Assembly: GCA_964431035.1 (NCBI GenBank)
Contig: CAYSIF010000003.1
Location: 1 to 64,000 of the forward strand
DNA length: 64,000 bases
DNA from: Methanobrevibacter_A sp964431035
Lineage (GTDB): Archaea; Methanobacteriota; Methanobacteria; Methanobacteriales; Methanobacteriaceae
Reading direction: 5' to 3'
In this document: positions 42,365 to 51,499 of the stretch, one piece after another
Layout of the letters: each line of letters starts with the position of its first letter
How positions within the stretch are numbered: position 1 is the stretch's first letter
Position numbers and translations under genes: made by a program
The notes under the pieces: generated by a model
Told to the model about the DNA's origin: nothing
Databases searched by the model: none
What the model saw: only the letters and a program-made list of their open reading frames with translations

Positions 42365-42996
42365 TAACACGAAAATGGGAATATCAACCAATAGCATACA
42401 AAAACCAGGACATTGAAATAAACGGATATCCAATGTATGCAGAAACCATCTCCGGATCAGAACCATTCATTAGAAGAGAATGGTCAGAAAAACACATAAT
42501 GAATGGTACAATACAAATAAGCAAAGGACAATTCGTACCAAGACAATACACCTTCAAAACATCACTATTCATAACTCCTGAAAAAATAAACATACATGAT
42601 GAAATATTAAGAAGCATGGTTATTGAACCTGCAGAAATAATATGTCCTGCAATGGGAGAACCATTCAAAGCTATGGTTTCAATAAAAAAAGACTACACAG
42701 AATCAACACCCGAAAGCCTATCATTAGAATTCACAATAAAAGAAATCCCAAATATAACCTCAGACATCACACAATCTCCAATCTACGAAGGAATAGAAGA
42801 AAGTATGGTAATAGAAGAATACACAGAAAAAAACCAAAAAATCATAGAAGATTCAATAAATAAAGGAAATATAGATAAAACACAAGGAGAAACAAAAACA
42901 CAAACAGAAACAATACAAATAGAACTCGGAGAAACATTAACTGATGGAAAATCAACAACAGAAAACAGAAACCTCAACATCCAAACAAAAAACTAA
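42361..42996 (+). CDS. Tail/baseplate protein after tape measure
   Basis: Encodes 211 residues. The first 135 are beta-rich and folded. The C-terminal 75 are polar, rich in Thr, Glu and Lys, and low in complexity. Its place after the tape measure suggests a baseplate or tail-tip protein equivalent to XkdP/gp53-region genes, but no motif proves it. It overlaps the next gene by 53 bases. Confidence 0.55.
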   Translation: MITRKWEYQPIAYKNQDIEINGYPMYAETISGSEPFIRREWSEKHIMNGTIQISKGQFVPRQYTFKTSLFITPEKINIHDEILRSMVIEPAEIICPAMGEPFKAMVSIKKDYTESTPESLSLEFTIKEIPNITSDITQSPIYEGIEESMVIEEYTEKNQKIIEDSINKGNIDKTQGETKTQTETIQIELGETLTDGKSTTENRNLNIQTKN

Positions 42997-44428
42997 CAAC
43001 CTACTATCACAAGATATTCTAAGACCAAAACAAGCAAACACAAGAATACATCAACTGGATATTTATGAAACAGATGAAGAAAACTTCCAGCCATACAAAT
43101 CAGGAGAAACAAACTTAGGCCTAAAAGAAAACTCAAATGATGATAATACAGAAACCATAACAGAAGATGAAGAAGATTCAGAATCATTCAAACTCCACCA
43201 AGGAGAAATAAAGAAAACATACCTATACAACCAATTATACGAACTAAACTTTAACAGAGACTATGAAAACCCCACAGGACAAGGAAAAACAAAACTAAAA
43301 TACACAAAAGAAGATTTAGAAAAGTTCTATAAAGGCCAAAGACTACTTTTAAAATGCGGAAGAGAAAATGAAAAACAAAAATACACAAAAGAAGAAATAA
43401 ATTCACTAATAGATGCAAGAGAAAAAGAACTAACACAACAACTCATAGAACGAAAGAAAAGACTCATAACACAACACAAAGAAACAGAAACAAAAACAAA
43501 ATCAGATATAGAAAAAGAAAAACAATCATCCACATCTAAAACTCCAGATTTCAACTCAAAAACAACAATATATATTGTAAATAATAACGACACTGAAGAG
43601 GAAATAAAAGAAAAACAGGCATTAAATAAAAAAGGTGTAGAAACAAGCACTCCAACAGAAGAAGAGAAAAAACAAATAAAAAAACTGGCAAAAGAAGAGG
43701 TAATACAAGAAATAACAGGTCTGGAACATAGTATTTTAGGTTGGATAGTTGAAGAAAACATCTCTGGAGATGGAATCGACTTAAACATAAACGATTATGG
43801 AAAACTACTGGAACAAAAAGATAAATTAACATATGAAAATATGTACCGTAGCAAAATCCTTGAAGAAGTAATAAAAACAGCAGGATTAATTCCAATAATA
43901 GATTTCACAAACCTCCAAGATGATGTTATAAGCTGGACAAGTGTAAGCTCAAACAACGACAATGAAAACGTAAACAGCAGTAAACAATTTAATGAATGTT
44001 CACAAGACGTTCCAATGTGCAATGCACTAAAAACAAATGTAGCAGGTTACGGTAAAATTCCTGCAAATATTACTCCTGAAATGTATGCAAGTATAGGTAA
44101 ATCATCAGCACCATATGCTTCTGAAGTTAAAGGTAAAAATGCAAAAGAAGTATGGAACATTTGTAAAAAAGGTTTAAAATACTGTAAATATGAATGTAAC
44201 CGTGATAAGTGTGCAACAGATTCATATAAGAAAAAATCAAATCCTGGTCTAAATTGTGGGGACAGTGCACGATATTTAAAATGCTGTATGGATGTTGCAG
44301 GAATACCCTGTATAATTATTCATACTCCTGGTCACTTTTATAATGCAGTTAAATACAATGGAAAATGGGTTACAGCAGATTTATGCTATGTAAATAATTC
44401 TCGTGGAACAAATCAGTTAATGAATTAA
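42944..44428 (+). CDS. Baseplate hub-region protein with C-terminal pseudomurein-type cysteine peptidase
   Basis: Encodes 494 residues. The N-terminal 200 are charged and low in complexity. Residues of about 240-320 (Y-G-K-L-L-E-Q-K-D-K-L then I-P-I-I-D-F) resemble the hub domain of contractile-tail phages. The C-terminal 150 form a transglutaminase-like peptidase with a likely catalytic C438 (N-C-G-D-S-A), H464 (G-H-F-Y-N-A-V) and D479 (T-A-D-L), the C-H-D triad of pseudomurein endoisopeptidases PeiW/PeiP. It would open the methanogen wall peptide during entry. Confidence 0.75.
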   Translation: MENQQQKTETSTSKQKTNNLLSQDILRPKQANTRIHQLDIYETDEENFQPYKSGETNLGLKENSNDDNTETITEDEEDSESFKLHQGEIKKTYLYNQLYELNFNRDYENPTGQGKTKLKYTKEDLEKFYKGQRLLLKCGRENEKQKYTKEEINSLIDAREKELTQQLIERKKRLITQHKETETKTKSDIEKEKQSSTSKTPDFNSKTTIYIVNNNDTEEEIKEKQALNKKGVETSTPTEEEKKQIKKLAKEEVIQEITGLEHSILGWIVEENISGDGIDLNINDYGKLLEQKDKLTYENMYRSKILEEVIKTAGLIPIIDFTNLQDDVISWTSVSSNNDNENVNSSKQFNECSQDVPMCNALKTNVAGYGKIPANITPEMYASIGKSSAPYASEVKGKNAKEVWNICKKGLKYCKYECNRDKCATDSYKKKSNPGLNCGDSARYLKCCMDVAGIPCIIIHTPGHFYNAVKYNGKWVTADLCYVNNSRGTNQLMN

Positions 44429-44456
44429 AAAAATAGTTTAAAAAAAACGTGTTTAA

Positions 44457-44480
44457 GGAGCATACATAAACATATGCTCC
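44457..44480 (+). ncRNA. Perfect hairpin GGAGCATA / TATGCTCC
   Basis: An 8-bp perfect stem (44457-44464 with 44473-44480) holds an eight-base loop, 28 bases after the peptidase stop. It sits in a 191-base gap. It may be a processing, attenuation or termination structure. No T run follows, which weakens the terminator reading. Confidence 0.5.
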
Positions 44481-44546
44481 CAATGTTGTTCTGTGTCTTG
44501 TATTGTTAATTTTCTACTTAATATTTAAGTTCAAATTTTACTGTTG

Positions 44547-44566
44547 TGTGAGTAGGAATACTCACA
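44547..44566 (+). ncRNA. Perfect hairpin with GGAA loop
   Basis: TGTGAGTA (44547-44554) pairs with TACTCACA (44559-44566) around the tetraloop GGAA, a GNRA-type loop favoured in structured RNA. It lies about 55 bases before the start of the small gene at 44620. It could also be a palindromic operator. Whether it acts in RNA or DNA cannot be told from sequence. Confidence 0.5.
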
Positions 44567-44619
44567 ATTATATTATATCTAAATTATACTTATTTAAATC
44601 TTATGGGAGAGTTTTTACT

Positions 44620-44847
44620 GTGGTTAATGGAATGTCCATATCAAATGAAGAATTAAAAGGAATACTAAAAGCACATGTTGACGAAAGTCAGTGGGAATAT
44701 AATAACTGGGATTTAATAATAAAACGTGCAAATGAAACAAATGAATTCTATAAAGAATTCGGTACATGTTACAAGTTTTATCTTTATGGCTTTGATTTAA
44801 TTTTAAAAAATAATGGGGCCTATGTACAGGCAGAACCACACATTTAA
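44620..44847 (+). CDS. Small hypothetical protein interrupting the hub genes
   Basis: Encodes 75 residues from a GTG at 44620 with GGGAGAG eight bases upstream. A longer frame from 44503 lacks such a site and would run through the GGAA hairpin. The protein is mixed helix with aromatic residues (W-E-Y-N-N-W-D). It lies between parts of the split hub with its own upstream hairpins. This is the pattern of a moron, an independently expressed extra gene. Function is unknown. Confidence 0.6.
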   Translation: MVNGMSISNEELKGILKAHVDESQWEYNNWDLIIKRANETNEFYKEFGTCYKFYLYGFDLILKNNGAYVQAEPHI

Positions 44848-44859
44848 AATAAATTTAAT

Positions 44860-45567
44860 ATGGCAAACAATACAATAACAGTAACCCAAAAACCTTCATG
44901 TGCATGTCACTGTGGAGAATACAAAGAATATACAAAAACTTATAAAAATTACTGTCCAAGATGTAAGAAATCAGGACTTCTTGCAGACTCCCCAAAACGA
45001 ACAGTAGGTCCCGAAGGAGAAATAAGTTGCAACACAGCAAACGGAGGATGTGGAGCAGATTATTGTGGAGTATGTGGTGGAGAAAAAACAGGAATGGTTA
45101 ATGGAGTTAAATCCTGCAGTAAAGAAGAATGGAAACTAACACCTGCAGATGAAGACACTGAAGACAATACAAGTGAAACAGAATCTTCAAGTTCCTATGA
45201 TGATATGATAAAAGATTTATTAAAACCTCTTGATGGTGAAGTAGAATACAAAATCCGTGAAAATAGAGTTTATATTAATAAAATTCCAAATCCCGAAGAC
45301 TCATGCAAACTCTGGATACGAGAAGGAATTAATATTACAAGCGACGGGATAAATATCAGCGATTATAATCCAGACACTCCAAACTTTTTCCTAATATCTT
45401 ATGGTGAAAATTATGATAAACATTTTGTAATAAAAATCCCAAAGCTTATTGAACGTTTCGGAGTTAAAATTAAAGAAGTTAACGCAGTAAAAAAGGTTTT
45501 AAAATGGACATTAGAAGAAACATCAAGTACTGAAAACACAGACACTGAAGAAGAAAACACTGAATAA
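44860..45567 (+). CDS. Baseplate hub-region protein with N-terminal zinc-binding modules
   Basis: Encodes 235 residues. The N-terminal 85 hold nine or more cysteines (C-A-C-H-C-G, C-P-R-C, G-C-G, C-G-V-C-G-G) in a likely multi-zinc fold. An acidic Ser-rich linker follows, then a domain of about 120 residues (V-E-Y-K-I-R-E-N-R-V-Y-I-N) similar to the middle domain of XkdQ-like hub proteins. It forms a group with the genes at 42944 and 45574. Confidence 0.6.
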   Translation: MANNTITVTQKPSCACHCGEYKEYTKTYKNYCPRCKKSGLLADSPKRTVGPEGEISCNTANGGCGADYCGVCGGEKTGMVNGVKSCSKEEWKLTPADEDTEDNTSETESSSSYDDMIKDLLKPLDGEVEYKIRENRVYINKIPNPEDSCKLWIREGINITSDGINISDYNPDTPNFFLISYGENYDKHFVIKIPKLIERFGVKIKEVNAVKKVLKWTLEETSSTENTDTEEENTE

Positions 45568-45573
45568 GAGTTT

Positions 45574-46452
45574 ATGGCAACAAAAACAGCACCTTCAAGT
45601 AGCAATCCCTACATGTATTATGTTCTCACAAAAAACGGGATTGAAGTAAGATATAGAAGATCCGGAAACTTTGCATATTTACTGCCTAAAGGAAGCACAG
45701 CCTATAAAAATGCTTTAAAAAAACGTTATACCAATGTTTATAATAGTGAATATGGTAACAGTTCAACAAATAACAGTACAAATAATACAGGGAACGAATC
45801 TATAAATGAAACAAACACACAATCTTCAAATATTTCTGAGAAAAAATGGGTTCAGAAAACAGTTGAAGAACCAATAACAAACTATGAAGATGCAGTGAAA
45901 TTCGCTAAATTAGAAGTTAATAAAGCCCGAAGAGATAATGGACATTCTTTAGAATGTAAAGTCTTAGGATCCAATAAATTTAAAGAAGGTGAATGGGCTT
46001 TAGTTCAAATTCCCAGTTTCGATATTAATGATTATATGTATATAACAAAAGTAGACCATAGTTTATCTTCTAATGATGAATGGATAACTGCTTTAACACT
46101 ATTGGACTATCCACCATCTTTTGGTTCCGGTGAATCTAATAAAATCGAAGAAGAAACAAATGATGAAGAAGTTAACGGGTCTGATTTAACAAGTAATGAC
46201 ACTACAAATGCTACAAGTTCCAATACTGCTTCTAGTGGAAGTTCAATGTCTGCTTCATCTTCACGATCTTCTAGAAGAAGCAGTAAATCACGTATTAATT
46301 CAAGTTATACTGGAACATCTACTACATCAGGTAATTTTACTGGTGGAACTGCTACAAATATCACAGGCACATCTAAAACAAAATCAACAGGTATTAATTT
46401 GGGGGGAGTTTTTAGTTGGGTTGTAAACTCTCTTAAAAAAGCAATAAAATAA
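45574..46452 (+). CDS. Baseplate hub C-terminal domain protein (XkdQ-like)
   Basis: Encodes 292 residues. Residues of about 110-190 carry A-K-L-E-V-N-K-A-R-R-D-N-G-H, L-E-C-K-V-L-G, and D-Y-M-Y-I-T-K-V with L-L-D-Y-P-P at the end, the C-terminal domain of XkdQ-like hub proteins. Low-complexity Ser/Thr/Asn stretches flank it. The protein ends in a lysine-rich helix. In many phages this domain shares one polypeptide with those encoded at 42944 and 44860, so the hub looks split here. Confidence 0.7.
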   Translation: MATKTAPSSSNPYMYYVLTKNGIEVRYRRSGNFAYLLPKGSTAYKNALKKRYTNVYNSEYGNSSTNNSTNNTGNESINETNTQSSNISEKKWVQKTVEEPITNYEDAVKFAKLEVNKARRDNGHSLECKVLGSNKFKEGEWALVQIPSFDINDYMYITKVDHSLSSNDEWITALTLLDYPPSFGSGESNKIEEETNDEEVNGSDLTSNDTTNATSSNTASSGSSMSASSSRSSRRSSKSRINSSYTGTSTTSGNFTGGTATNITGTSKTKSTGINLGGVFSWVVNSLKKAIK

Positions 46453-46461
46453 AATTTGAAT

Positions 46462-47094
46462 ATGGATAATAGTCAAAATATAACTGTAACAAGAAATAGG
46501 GGAATAAAAGCATTAAAAAATCTAATTGAAGATGTTGCAAATGAAAATAAAGATTCTGATAATAAGAAATTTAATGATTTAAGATTACGTCTTGGAGAAG
46601 TTGTGAAATTTTATCCAGGTATTGATAAAGTTCTAGTTAAATTTGGAGATAACACACAGAAAAGATGCTTTGTATTACATACTGTAGTAAGTAATGAAAT
46701 TAATATTTCCTGGACACCCATAGGTTATAATAGTTGGGATTCTGATTTTGAAGAACCTTGTATTATCCCTTTAAACAAGTTTAATGCAATGGTTTTAAGT
46801 ATTAATGGTTTTAATGAAGACTGTGTTATAGGTTATGTTAGCAGAGACAAACAGGAAATAATACCTAATGCAAATACTGGAGAACTCCTATTACAATATT
46901 ATGACACATCAATTAAGTTAATGCAGAACGGTATTGTTATAAATAGTGAAAAAATTATTGTTAATGGTAAACCTTTAGATATTTTTGTATCAGATAGTGT
47001 TAATCAACAAAATTACACACAAAATGAATTAGATAATGTTTTAACAGATTTTGAGGATAGAATTGTAAATTTAGAAGAAACTTATGATGAATAA
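46462..47094 (+). CDS. Baseplate OB-fold / spike-region protein
   Basis: Encodes 210 residues from the ATG at 46462; a TTG two codons earlier is less likely. The central beta-rich part (L-R-L-G-E-V-V-K-F-Y-P, V-L-V-K-F-G-D, then M-V-L-S-I-N-G, C-V-I-G-Y-V) suggests the OB-fold of gpV/gp45-type spike bases. A C-terminal beta segment and coiled coil follow. Assigned by position before the gp25-like wedge and by strand pattern. Confidence 0.6.
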   Translation: MDNSQNITVTRNRGIKALKNLIEDVANENKDSDNKKFNDLRLRLGEVVKFYPGIDKVLVKFGDNTQKRCFVLHTVVSNEINISWTPIGYNSWDSDFEEPCIIPLNKFNAMVLSINGFNEDCVIGYVSRDKQEIIPNANTGELLLQYYDTSIKLMQNGIVINSEKIIVNGKPLDIFVSDSVNQQNYTQNELDNVLTDFEDRIVNLEETYDE

Positions 47095-48031
47095 ACTTGT
47101 TGATGAGGTTGATTATAAATATAGTACTTTAGGCAGGGATATTGGAATTTACCGTCGGGATAAAGGCAATATTAATCATTTGTATCATAATTTACATAAT
47201 GATTCGTTAGATGGTCGTTGGGATAGATTATGTGATAAAGGAGATTTTATTCAAGTTAAAGGAGATAAAGCAGTTTATAATGCTATTACACTAAGTATTT
47301 TAACAGCATTTAATGAGTTATCAAATAAAGGTTTATCTACATTTAAAGATTTTGGTAATAAGTCTTATGAACTTTTAAAGGAAAATAAGAATCGTTTAAC
47401 ATTATTTAAATTAGAATCTTATTTTATTAACTGTATTGAAAGTATTCGTCGTGTGGATAGTGTTATTGAATTTAATATTTCTGAATTTGATGTTTATAGT
47501 TTTGATGTGAATTTCACAGTTTTAACAATTGAAAACACTATTGTTTCAGGTGGCTTGAATTTTAATAATGATAAATTTTTATCACATTGTTTTATGAGTT
47601 TAAATGTTTCATCTGATTTAATTTTACCTGAAGCATCATGTAAAGTTACAGTTGGATTATTTAATAGTAGAAATAATGGACTTGCAAGTAAACTAATACG
47701 ACTATACGTAGATGATATTCAATATGACTATGGACTTACAGATGAAGAGGGAGAAATTTCATTTTATATTCCACCAGTTGAATTTAACAAAACCAAAATA
47801 TATACCTTAAAAACTATTTTTGAAGGAGATGGAGATTTTTATCCCATAGAATCAAGTAGAGATATTGTAAGCACACAATTCAGATTTTTAGTTGAAGAAG
47901 GTATGTTACGTCTAATGTATAATTCAGCAACAGATGTTCCAAACTTTAAACTGGAAGATAATCATTTGTATGTTAAAAATGAAGACGATGAGTATATGAT
48001 AAGTGATAAACTACTGTTTATTAATATGTGA
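47084..48031 (+). CDS. gp25-like baseplate wedge fused to Ig-like domain
   Basis: Encodes 315 residues. The N-terminal 125 (Y-S-T-L-G-R-D-I-G, A-V-Y-N-A-I-T-L-S-I-L-T, then R-V-D-S-V) fit the GPW/gp25 wedge family, essential for sheath attachment. The rest is beta-rich, with an Ig-like unit containing L-T-D-E-E-G-E-I-S-F and F-E-G-D-G-D-F-Y. It overlaps the preceding gene by 11 bases. The fusion is unusual compared with bare gp25. Confidence 0.72.
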   Translation: MMNKLVDEVDYKYSTLGRDIGIYRRDKGNINHLYHNLHNDSLDGRWDRLCDKGDFIQVKGDKAVYNAITLSILTAFNELSNKGLSTFKDFGNKSYELLKENKNRLTLFKLESYFINCIESIRRVDSVIEFNISEFDVYSFDVNFTVLTIENTIVSGGLNFNNDKFLSHCFMSLNVSSDLILPEASCKVTVGLFNSRNNGLASKLIRLYVDDIQYDYGLTDEEGEISFYIPPVEFNKTKIYTLKTIFEGDGDFYPIESSRDIVSTQFRFLVEEGMLRLMYNSATDVPNFKLEDNHLYVKNEDDEYMISDKLLFINM

Positions 48032-48037
48032 ATTTTT

Positions 48038-48661
48038 ATGGAATGGCAAGATTTAGGTCAAGTTAAAGGGGATCCAGGTTTAGATGGTGTTAGCTTAGAC
48101 TTTATCTGGGATGGAACTAAACTGGGAGTTAAAAAAGAAACAGATGAAGAATACCAATTTGTAGACTTACAGGCACCATCAAATATAACAGAATCAGAAG
48201 TACAAGAATTATTAGCAAACCTAAGAATAAAAGATATAGTTAAAATTGTTGATGAACTTCCGGATACTGGTGTTGAAAATGTAATATATCTTAGAGCTAA
48301 AAAAGACAACAATTCAATAGGATTTTTCGCATTACAATCAAGTTTGGATGAAACAAATGACATCCTAGAAAATATATTAAATGATATTGAATCAAACACA
48401 CTACTAAATATTATTTGTGTTGTTGAAAGCCTACCAGATAATGGTATCCCAAACACACTATATTTTATCCCGACTGGAGAAAATCAATACAATATATATG
48501 TTTATATTAATGAATTATGGGTTAAATTAAACCAAAATGATAATTTAACAGAATATGCAGTTAATGATTTAATAGAAGAGAAATTAAACGAACGAAATTA
48601 TAATATAGTTGATAATTTACCAGAAACTGGTTTAGAAAATACATTATACTTTGTAAAATAA
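48038..48661 (+). CDS. Fibre segment protein with recurrent LPxTG-Y beta modules
   Basis: Encodes 207 residues starting with a G-D-P-G collagen-like stretch often found in phage fibres. It holds a complete module (S-L-P-D-N-G ... L-Y-F-I-P ... Y-N-I-Y-V-Y-I-N ... W-V-K-L-N). It ends abruptly with the first half of another (N-L-P-E-T-G-L-E-N-T-L-Y-F-V-K). The second half is the start of the next gene. Host-receptor or spacer role is inferred. Confidence 0.65.
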   Translation: MEWQDLGQVKGDPGLDGVSLDFIWDGTKLGVKKETDEEYQFVDLQAPSNITESEVQELLANLRIKDIVKIVDELPDTGVENVIYLRAKKDNNSIGFFALQSSLDETNDILENILNDIESNTLLNIICVVESLPDNGIPNTLYFIPTGENQYNIYVYINELWVKLNQNDNLTEYAVNDLIEEKLNERNYNIVDNLPETGLENTLYFVK

Positions 48662-48683
48662 CGGAGATTAAATAAAAAAGATT

Positions 48684-49637
48684 ATGGTTAATGAAAAATA
48701 CAATATTTACGCCTATTTAAATAATGAATGGGTTAAAATAAACGAAGATATTGACAGTTACACAAAAAGTGAAACAGACACACTTATTGCAGCAAAAGCG
48801 GATGCTAATGGAGTATATACAAAAACAGAAATTAATCAGCTTTTAGCAAATAAGGCAGATACAGCAACTACTTACACAAAAACTGAAGTAGACGCACTTG
48901 TTGAAGGAGCATTTGACGAAAATTCATATTATACAAAAACAAGTATTGACAGTTTACTTGCAAATAAAGCAGACTCAAGCACAGTATCAACATTATCTAC
49001 ACAAGTAAATACCAATACATCCGATATAAGCACAATACAATCCACACTATCAAACAAAGCAGATACAGCAACTACTTACACAAAAACCGAAGTAGATAAC
49101 GCTATAACTACAGCATTTACAAATGCAGATATTTATAGAGTTGTAAATGAACTCCCAACAGAAAATATCGCATCCAATAAATTCTACTTAGTTCCTAATA
49201 CTAAAAACGCTTCACAAAATAGATATGATATTTATATTCGAGTAAGTAATGACTGGGAAAAAGTAGATAGTATTGAATTGGACATTAGTCAATTCGCATC
49301 TGCAAGTGATATGAGTACTGCTCAAAGCAACATCGAAAGCTTACAAACAACAGTATCAAATAAAGCAAATAGTAATGATGTTTACACAAAAACACAAACA
49401 GACAACCTATTAACCAATAAAGCAGACACCAGTACAACTTACACTAAAACTGAAACAGACAACTTATTAAATAATAAAGCCAATACCAGCACTACATATT
49501 CTAAAACAGAAACTGATACTGCAATAAGTACTGCAATAACAAATCATGGTGCAGTAATTCAGGTTAATCAATTACCTGCAACTGGAGATGTATCTAAAAT
49601 ATACATGGTACCAGTTTCAGCATCTAATAATGACTAA
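48684..49637 (+). CDS. Tail fibre protein with YTKTE-D-LLANKAD repeats
   Basis: Encodes 317 residues. It starts with a half module (Y-N-I-Y-A-Y-L-N-N-E-W-V-K-I-N). It then carries about eight copies of Y-(T/S)-K-(T/S)-E-x-D-x-L-L-x-N-K-A-(D/N), a coiled fibre-shaft repeat well known in phage tails. One full beta module interrupts the repeats. It ends with another half module, Q-L-P-A-T-G ... I-Y-M-V-P. Trimer formation is expected. Confidence 0.75.
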   Translation: MVNEKYNIYAYLNNEWVKINEDIDSYTKSETDTLIAAKADANGVYTKTEINQLLANKADTATTYTKTEVDALVEGAFDENSYYTKTSIDSLLANKADSSTVSTLSTQVNTNTSDISTIQSTLSNKADTATTYTKTEVDNAITTAFTNADIYRVVNELPTENIASNKFYLVPNTKNASQNRYDIYIRVSNDWEKVDSIELDISQFASASDMSTAQSNIESLQTTVSNKANSNDVYTKTQTDNLLTNKADTSTTYTKTETDNLLNNKANTSTTYSKTETDTAISTAITNHGAVIQVNQLPATGDVSKIYMVPVSASNND

Positions 49638-49676
49638 TCTCATTATTTAATATATTATTTTTTTTTAAGGAGGATT

Positions 49677-51485
49677 ATGCCAGTTACAAATAACTTTTTT
49701 GTTTATGTAAATGACGATTGGAAACAAGTTAATTCAGATTTTACAGGTGAAATAAACTACTTACAAGAGCTAATACTTTTAATAAACAATAAAATAGACT
49801 CATTATCTAACAGTATTGAAAGTATAAATGATTATACAGTAATTAAGGAAAAACTAATAAAAACACTAAAAGACAAATTACAATACTATTTATATAATTA
49901 TACATTCCCTAATGATGCTTATAAGTTAGCACAATTAGTAAGTATGGTAATTGATAATAAAGATTCTGTTTACAGTTATTATATTGATAATGTTAATGGT
50001 TCTGATGAAAATACGGGTGCAAGCATATTTGAACCAAGAAAAACATTACCTAAAATTGCAGATGAAAACCGTAAAAAGAATTCAGGTTATCAGATAAGAC
50101 TTATGGACAGTCCAATACCATATAATATTGAAGATTTAAAATTTGATGATATTGGAGATTATGCAGGTGGAATAACATTCTATGGTAATTATCAGGATAT
50201 AAGCAAAGTCCAAATAACATCAAAAACAACAGACTACACAGAACTGGTATATAATGGTGGAGGTATTGGATTTAAAAACTGCACATTTACAGGAAACACA
50301 TACATACAAACCAATTACATAGGATTTAACGCAATAAACATTACAGGTAATGTAAATTTAGATTATATTGATGGAGAAAGTTCACGCAATGAAAAAACTC
50401 TCACAATATCTAAACCAGGAATATCATTATCAAATTATATTTTAACAGATGAATATCAAGATTTAGTATCAAAAATTAATTTTGAAGAAGGAGATTTCAA
50501 TATTCTAACTACTGGTGGAGAATACTTTAGTTACGCACCACAAGGACTTTATGGCGGTTATAATGATATGGCACCATTACCAACTAATCAAAATATTTCT
50601 AACCTTGAAGAGTTAATGGTATTTGTAAATTATTTACAAAATGTTTTAGATAGTAATAATCCAAATCTTACAACTCTAATTAATAATATTCCTATTGCAA
50701 CACCTAGTGTAGAAGATCCATCAAGCCGTAACCTAAGGGTAATACTGGATAAATATGTTTCTAGTGAAACAATATATTCCTATTATAATGCACCAATAAA
50801 AATGTATAATTATGATACAAATGAATTATTGGCTGAAACAACTTTATTTAAATACTCTAATATTGCATTATCCTCACCAACAAATGTTAAAATAAATATT
50901 GGAAATTTCTTTGAATTTATATATCCATTCACTATGACTACAACAGTTTCTAAAGCTGATCTTAGAACATCATTAAATACTAATAAAATTGAAGGTGGAG
51001 ATTTACCTTCAACACTAATGACAAATAATGCTACATTAAACGATGGAGGTAAATGGAATTATACTTTGCCTGGTAGCAACTATGAACTAACAATTAAAGG
51101 AATGAGATTCTATGCATCTGCTACAGACTCCGCAGAATATAGAATAGGATATGATAATACCAACTCCAATCCACAACATTACATACAAATATTATGTAAT
51201 AATGGAAAAATAATCTTCAATGAAATTAATGGAGAGGCAGTAAATGAATTAGTATCCTATGATTTATCATCATATACAGTTTCAAAAAATGTTGATTTAG
51301 TATTTACTCATAATACTAATGGAGAAATTAGTATCAAATTTGGAGCTAATGATAAATACACTACAACACTTAATAGTGCTTTAATAAATCCTATTTGGTA
51401 TATTAATATTCCATCTAAAAATTCATATATTCGCTGTATAGCATATAACGGTATTGAGATAGTGGAATATCCAATACCAACATAA
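49677..51485 (+). CDS. Fibre protein with parallel beta-helix
   Basis: Encodes 602 residues behind a strong AAGGAGG site. It begins with the half module F-F-V-Y-V-N-D-D-W-K-Q-V-N, then a helical stalk. A pectate-lyase-like parallel beta-helix follows (Y-I-D-N-V-N-G-S-D-E-N-T-G, I-T-F-Y-G-N-Y, G-F-K-N-C-T-F-T-G-N). The C-terminal half has a jelly-roll-like domain. Such beta-helices bind or degrade surface glycans. No catalytic residues are identified. Confidence 0.68.
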   Translation: MPVTNNFFVYVNDDWKQVNSDFTGEINYLQELILLINNKIDSLSNSIESINDYTVIKEKLIKTLKDKLQYYLYNYTFPNDAYKLAQLVSMVIDNKDSVYSYYIDNVNGSDENTGASIFEPRKTLPKIADENRKKNSGYQIRLMDSPIPYNIEDLKFDDIGDYAGGITFYGNYQDISKVQITSKTTDYTELVYNGGGIGFKNCTFTGNTYIQTNYIGFNAINITGNVNLDYIDGESSRNEKTLTISKPGISLSNYILTDEYQDLVSKINFEEGDFNILTTGGEYFSYAPQGLYGGYNDMAPLPTNQNISNLEELMVFVNYLQNVLDSNNPNLTTLINNIPIATPSVEDPSSRNLRVILDKYVSSETIYSYYNAPIKMYNYDTNELLAETTLFKYSNIALSSPTNVKINIGNFFEFIYPFTMTTTVSKADLRTSLNTNKIEGGDLPSTLMTNNATLNDGGKWNYTLPGSNYELTIKGMRFYASATDSAEYRIGYDNTNSNPQHYIQILCNNGKIIFNEINGEAVNELVSYDLSSYTVSKNVDLVFTHNTNGEISIKFGANDKYTTTLNSALINPIWYINIPSKNSYIRCIAYNGIEIVEYPIPT

Positions 51486-51499
51486 AATACTCTTTTTTT

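Noticed and set aside
46196..46426. Second frame of 76 residues inside the hub C-terminal gene
   Set aside because: It arises from Ser/Thr-rich low-complexity codons read out of frame and has no ribosome binding site.
48600..48661. LPETG in a fibre protein as a sortase signal
   Set aside because: It belongs to a recurrent beta module (LPDTG, LPDNG, LPATG) and is not followed by a membrane helix and basic tail.
48684..49637. Repeated DNA units at 48800-49500 considered as a CRISPR array or DNA repeat
   Set aside because: The repetition is at protein level (fibre shaft repeat), is in frame, and units vary in DNA sequence and spacing.
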